Shown: piece after piece, positions 63,292-64,000 of the stretch
How the letters are laid out: each line of letters opens with the position of its first letter
How positions within the stretch are numbered: position 1 is the first letter of the stretch
DNA from: Aquipseudomonas guryensis
GTDB lineage: Bacteria; Pseudomonadota; Gammaproteobacteria; Pseudomonadales; Pseudomonadaceae
NCBI RefSeq assembly: GCF_014164785.1
Contig: NZ_JACJFN010000001.1
Coordinates: 372,001-436,000, forward strand
Length of the DNA: 64,000 bases
Reading direction: 5' to 3'
Position numbers and translations under genes: made by a program
Notes under the pieces: generated by a model
Database searches by the model: none
What the model was told of the DNA's origin: nothing
Seen by the model: the letters and a program-made list of their open reading frames with translations, nothing else

Positions 63292-64000
63292 ATGGCCAAG
63301 AAGCTCTATATCGAAACCCACGGTTGCCAGATGAACGAGTACGACAGCTCGCGCATGGTTGATCTGCTGGGCGAACATCAGGCCCTGGAAGTCACGGAGA
63401 ACCCGGCAGAAGCCGACGTGATACTCCTCAATACCTGCTCGATCCGCGAAAAAGCCCAGGACCGGGTATTTTCCCAGCTGGGCCGCTGGCGCGAACTGAA
63501 ACTGGAAAACCCCAACCTGGTGATCGGTGTCGGCGGCTGCGTGGCCAGCCAGGAAGGCGCCGCCATCCGCGACCGCGCGCCCTATGTCGACGTGGTCTTC
63601 GGCCCGCAGACCCTGCACCGCCTGCCGGAAATGATCGACGCAGCGCGCAGTACCAAGACCGCCCAGGTCGACATCAGCTTCCCCGAGATTGAGAAGTTCG
63701 ACCGCCTGCCCGAGCCGCGCATCGACGGCCCTAGCGCCTTCGTCTCGATCATGGAAGGCTGCAGCAAGTACTGCACCTTCTGCGTGGTGCCCTACACCCG
63801 CGGCGAGGAAGTCAGCCGCCCGCTGGATGACGTGCTGGCCGAGATCATCCACCTCGCCGAACACGGCGTGAAGGAAGTCACCTTGCTCGGGCAGAACGTC
63901 AACGGCTACCGCGGCGCGACCCGCGACGGCAGCATCGCCGACTTCGCCGAACTGCTCTACCTGGTCGCCGCCATCGACGGCATCGACCGCATCCGCTACA
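63292..64000 (+). CDS. miaB: tRNA-2-methylthio-N6-dimethylallyladenosine synthase, N-terminal part
   Basis: The first 236 residues of MiaB; the gene continues past the right edge. The N-terminal MTTase domain has three [4Fe-4S] cysteines ([26 protein letters not shown]). The radical-SAM motif CxxxCxxC is [16 protein letters not shown]. MiaB adds a methylthio group to i6A37 in tRNAs that read UNN codons. The RGEEVSRP sequence is specific for MiaB as against RimO. The reading is intact as far as seen. Confidence 0.96.
   Translation, partial: MAKKLYIETHGCQMNEYDSSRMVDLLGEHQALEVTENPAEADVILLNTCSIREKAQDRVFSQLGRWRELKLENPNLVIGVGGCVASQEGAAIRDRAPYVDVVFGPQTLHRLPEMIDAARSTKTAQVDISFPEIEKFDRLPEPRIDGPSAFVSIMEGCSKYCTFCVVPYTRGEEVSRPLDDVLAEIIHLAEHGVKEVTLLGQNVNGYRGATRDGSIADFAELLYLVAAIDGIDRIRY

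Overview
The window is about 64 kb of a GC-rich gammaproteobacterial chromosome, almost certainly a Pseudomonas. The evidence is gene content and order: fklB, a UPF0114 gene, a LonB-like protease, a DksA-like gene, morA-glyA, cobW-ybdD-cstA, mapZ-radA, mscL-fprB, then amn, aidB-tetR, ladS, thiD-thiE-hemL and miaB. From memory these are two P. aeruginosa-like blocks (around PA4572-PA4616 and PA3970-PA3980) with other genes set between them. There are no rRNA or tRNA genes, no CRISPR arrays and no transposase genes. Mobile DNA is limited to short palindromic repeats and two copies of a 142-bp MITE-like element.

Layout. 1-3.6 kb: start of fklB, then a leftward operon DUF6482 / exonuclease-GIY-YIG protein / iron-sulfur photolyase (PhrB class) / DUF2256. 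3.6-7.8 kb: UPF0114 membrane protein, a small protein flanked by two DnaA-box pairs, a Lon-like protease and a DksA/TraR protein with an Anr/FNR box upstream. 8-11.2 kb: exported DUF3313 and DUF2388 proteins, a YiaV/YiaW-like HlyD-DUF3302 pair and a DUF5064 protein. 11.3-16.3 kb: complete arginine deiminase operon arcDABC. 16.3-24.7 kb: YiiX-like amidase, ettA, morA, glyA. 24.7-28.8 kb: RNase D-like exonuclease, CobW GTPase, YbdD, CstA. 29.1-36.3 kb: mapZ, a small ORF, radA, two acetyltransferases, two divergent YdcH paralogues, an EAL phosphodiesterase, mscL, fprB, rlmG. 36.4-43.8 kb: TRAP transporter dctQMP divergent from a glutamine-synthetase-like ligase, an aldehyde dehydrogenase and an iron alcohol dehydrogenase, which together look like a gamma-glutamylated amino-alcohol catabolic route. 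44-46.6 kb: cioAB plus a DUF2474 small subunit behind a perfect Anr box. 46.7-52.6 kb: rluE, zinc alcohol dehydrogenase, acetyltransferase, MITE copy 1, amn, a secreted protein, and an orphan CbiM permease under a cobalamin riboswitch. 52.8-64 kb: aidB-tetR with a duplicated operator, ladS, a solute-binding protein, thiD-thiE-hemL, a membrane protein, a Sel1 protein, MITE copy 2, DUF1820 and the start of miaB.

How the genes work together. One theme is low-oxygen physiology: the arginine deiminase operon, the cyanide-insensitive oxidase and two Anr-type boxes. A second is c-di-GMP and lifestyle control: MorA, MapZ, a stand-alone EAL enzyme and LadS. The most useful leads are the photolyase operon with a catalytically degenerate exonuclease domain and a repeat-rich promoter, the GS/ALDH/ADH/TRAP cluster, the MITE whose two copies show compensatory stem changes and abut stop codons, the duplicated DnaA-box pairs, and the orphan riboswitch-controlled CbiM. 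No single locus is clearly a wholly new system.
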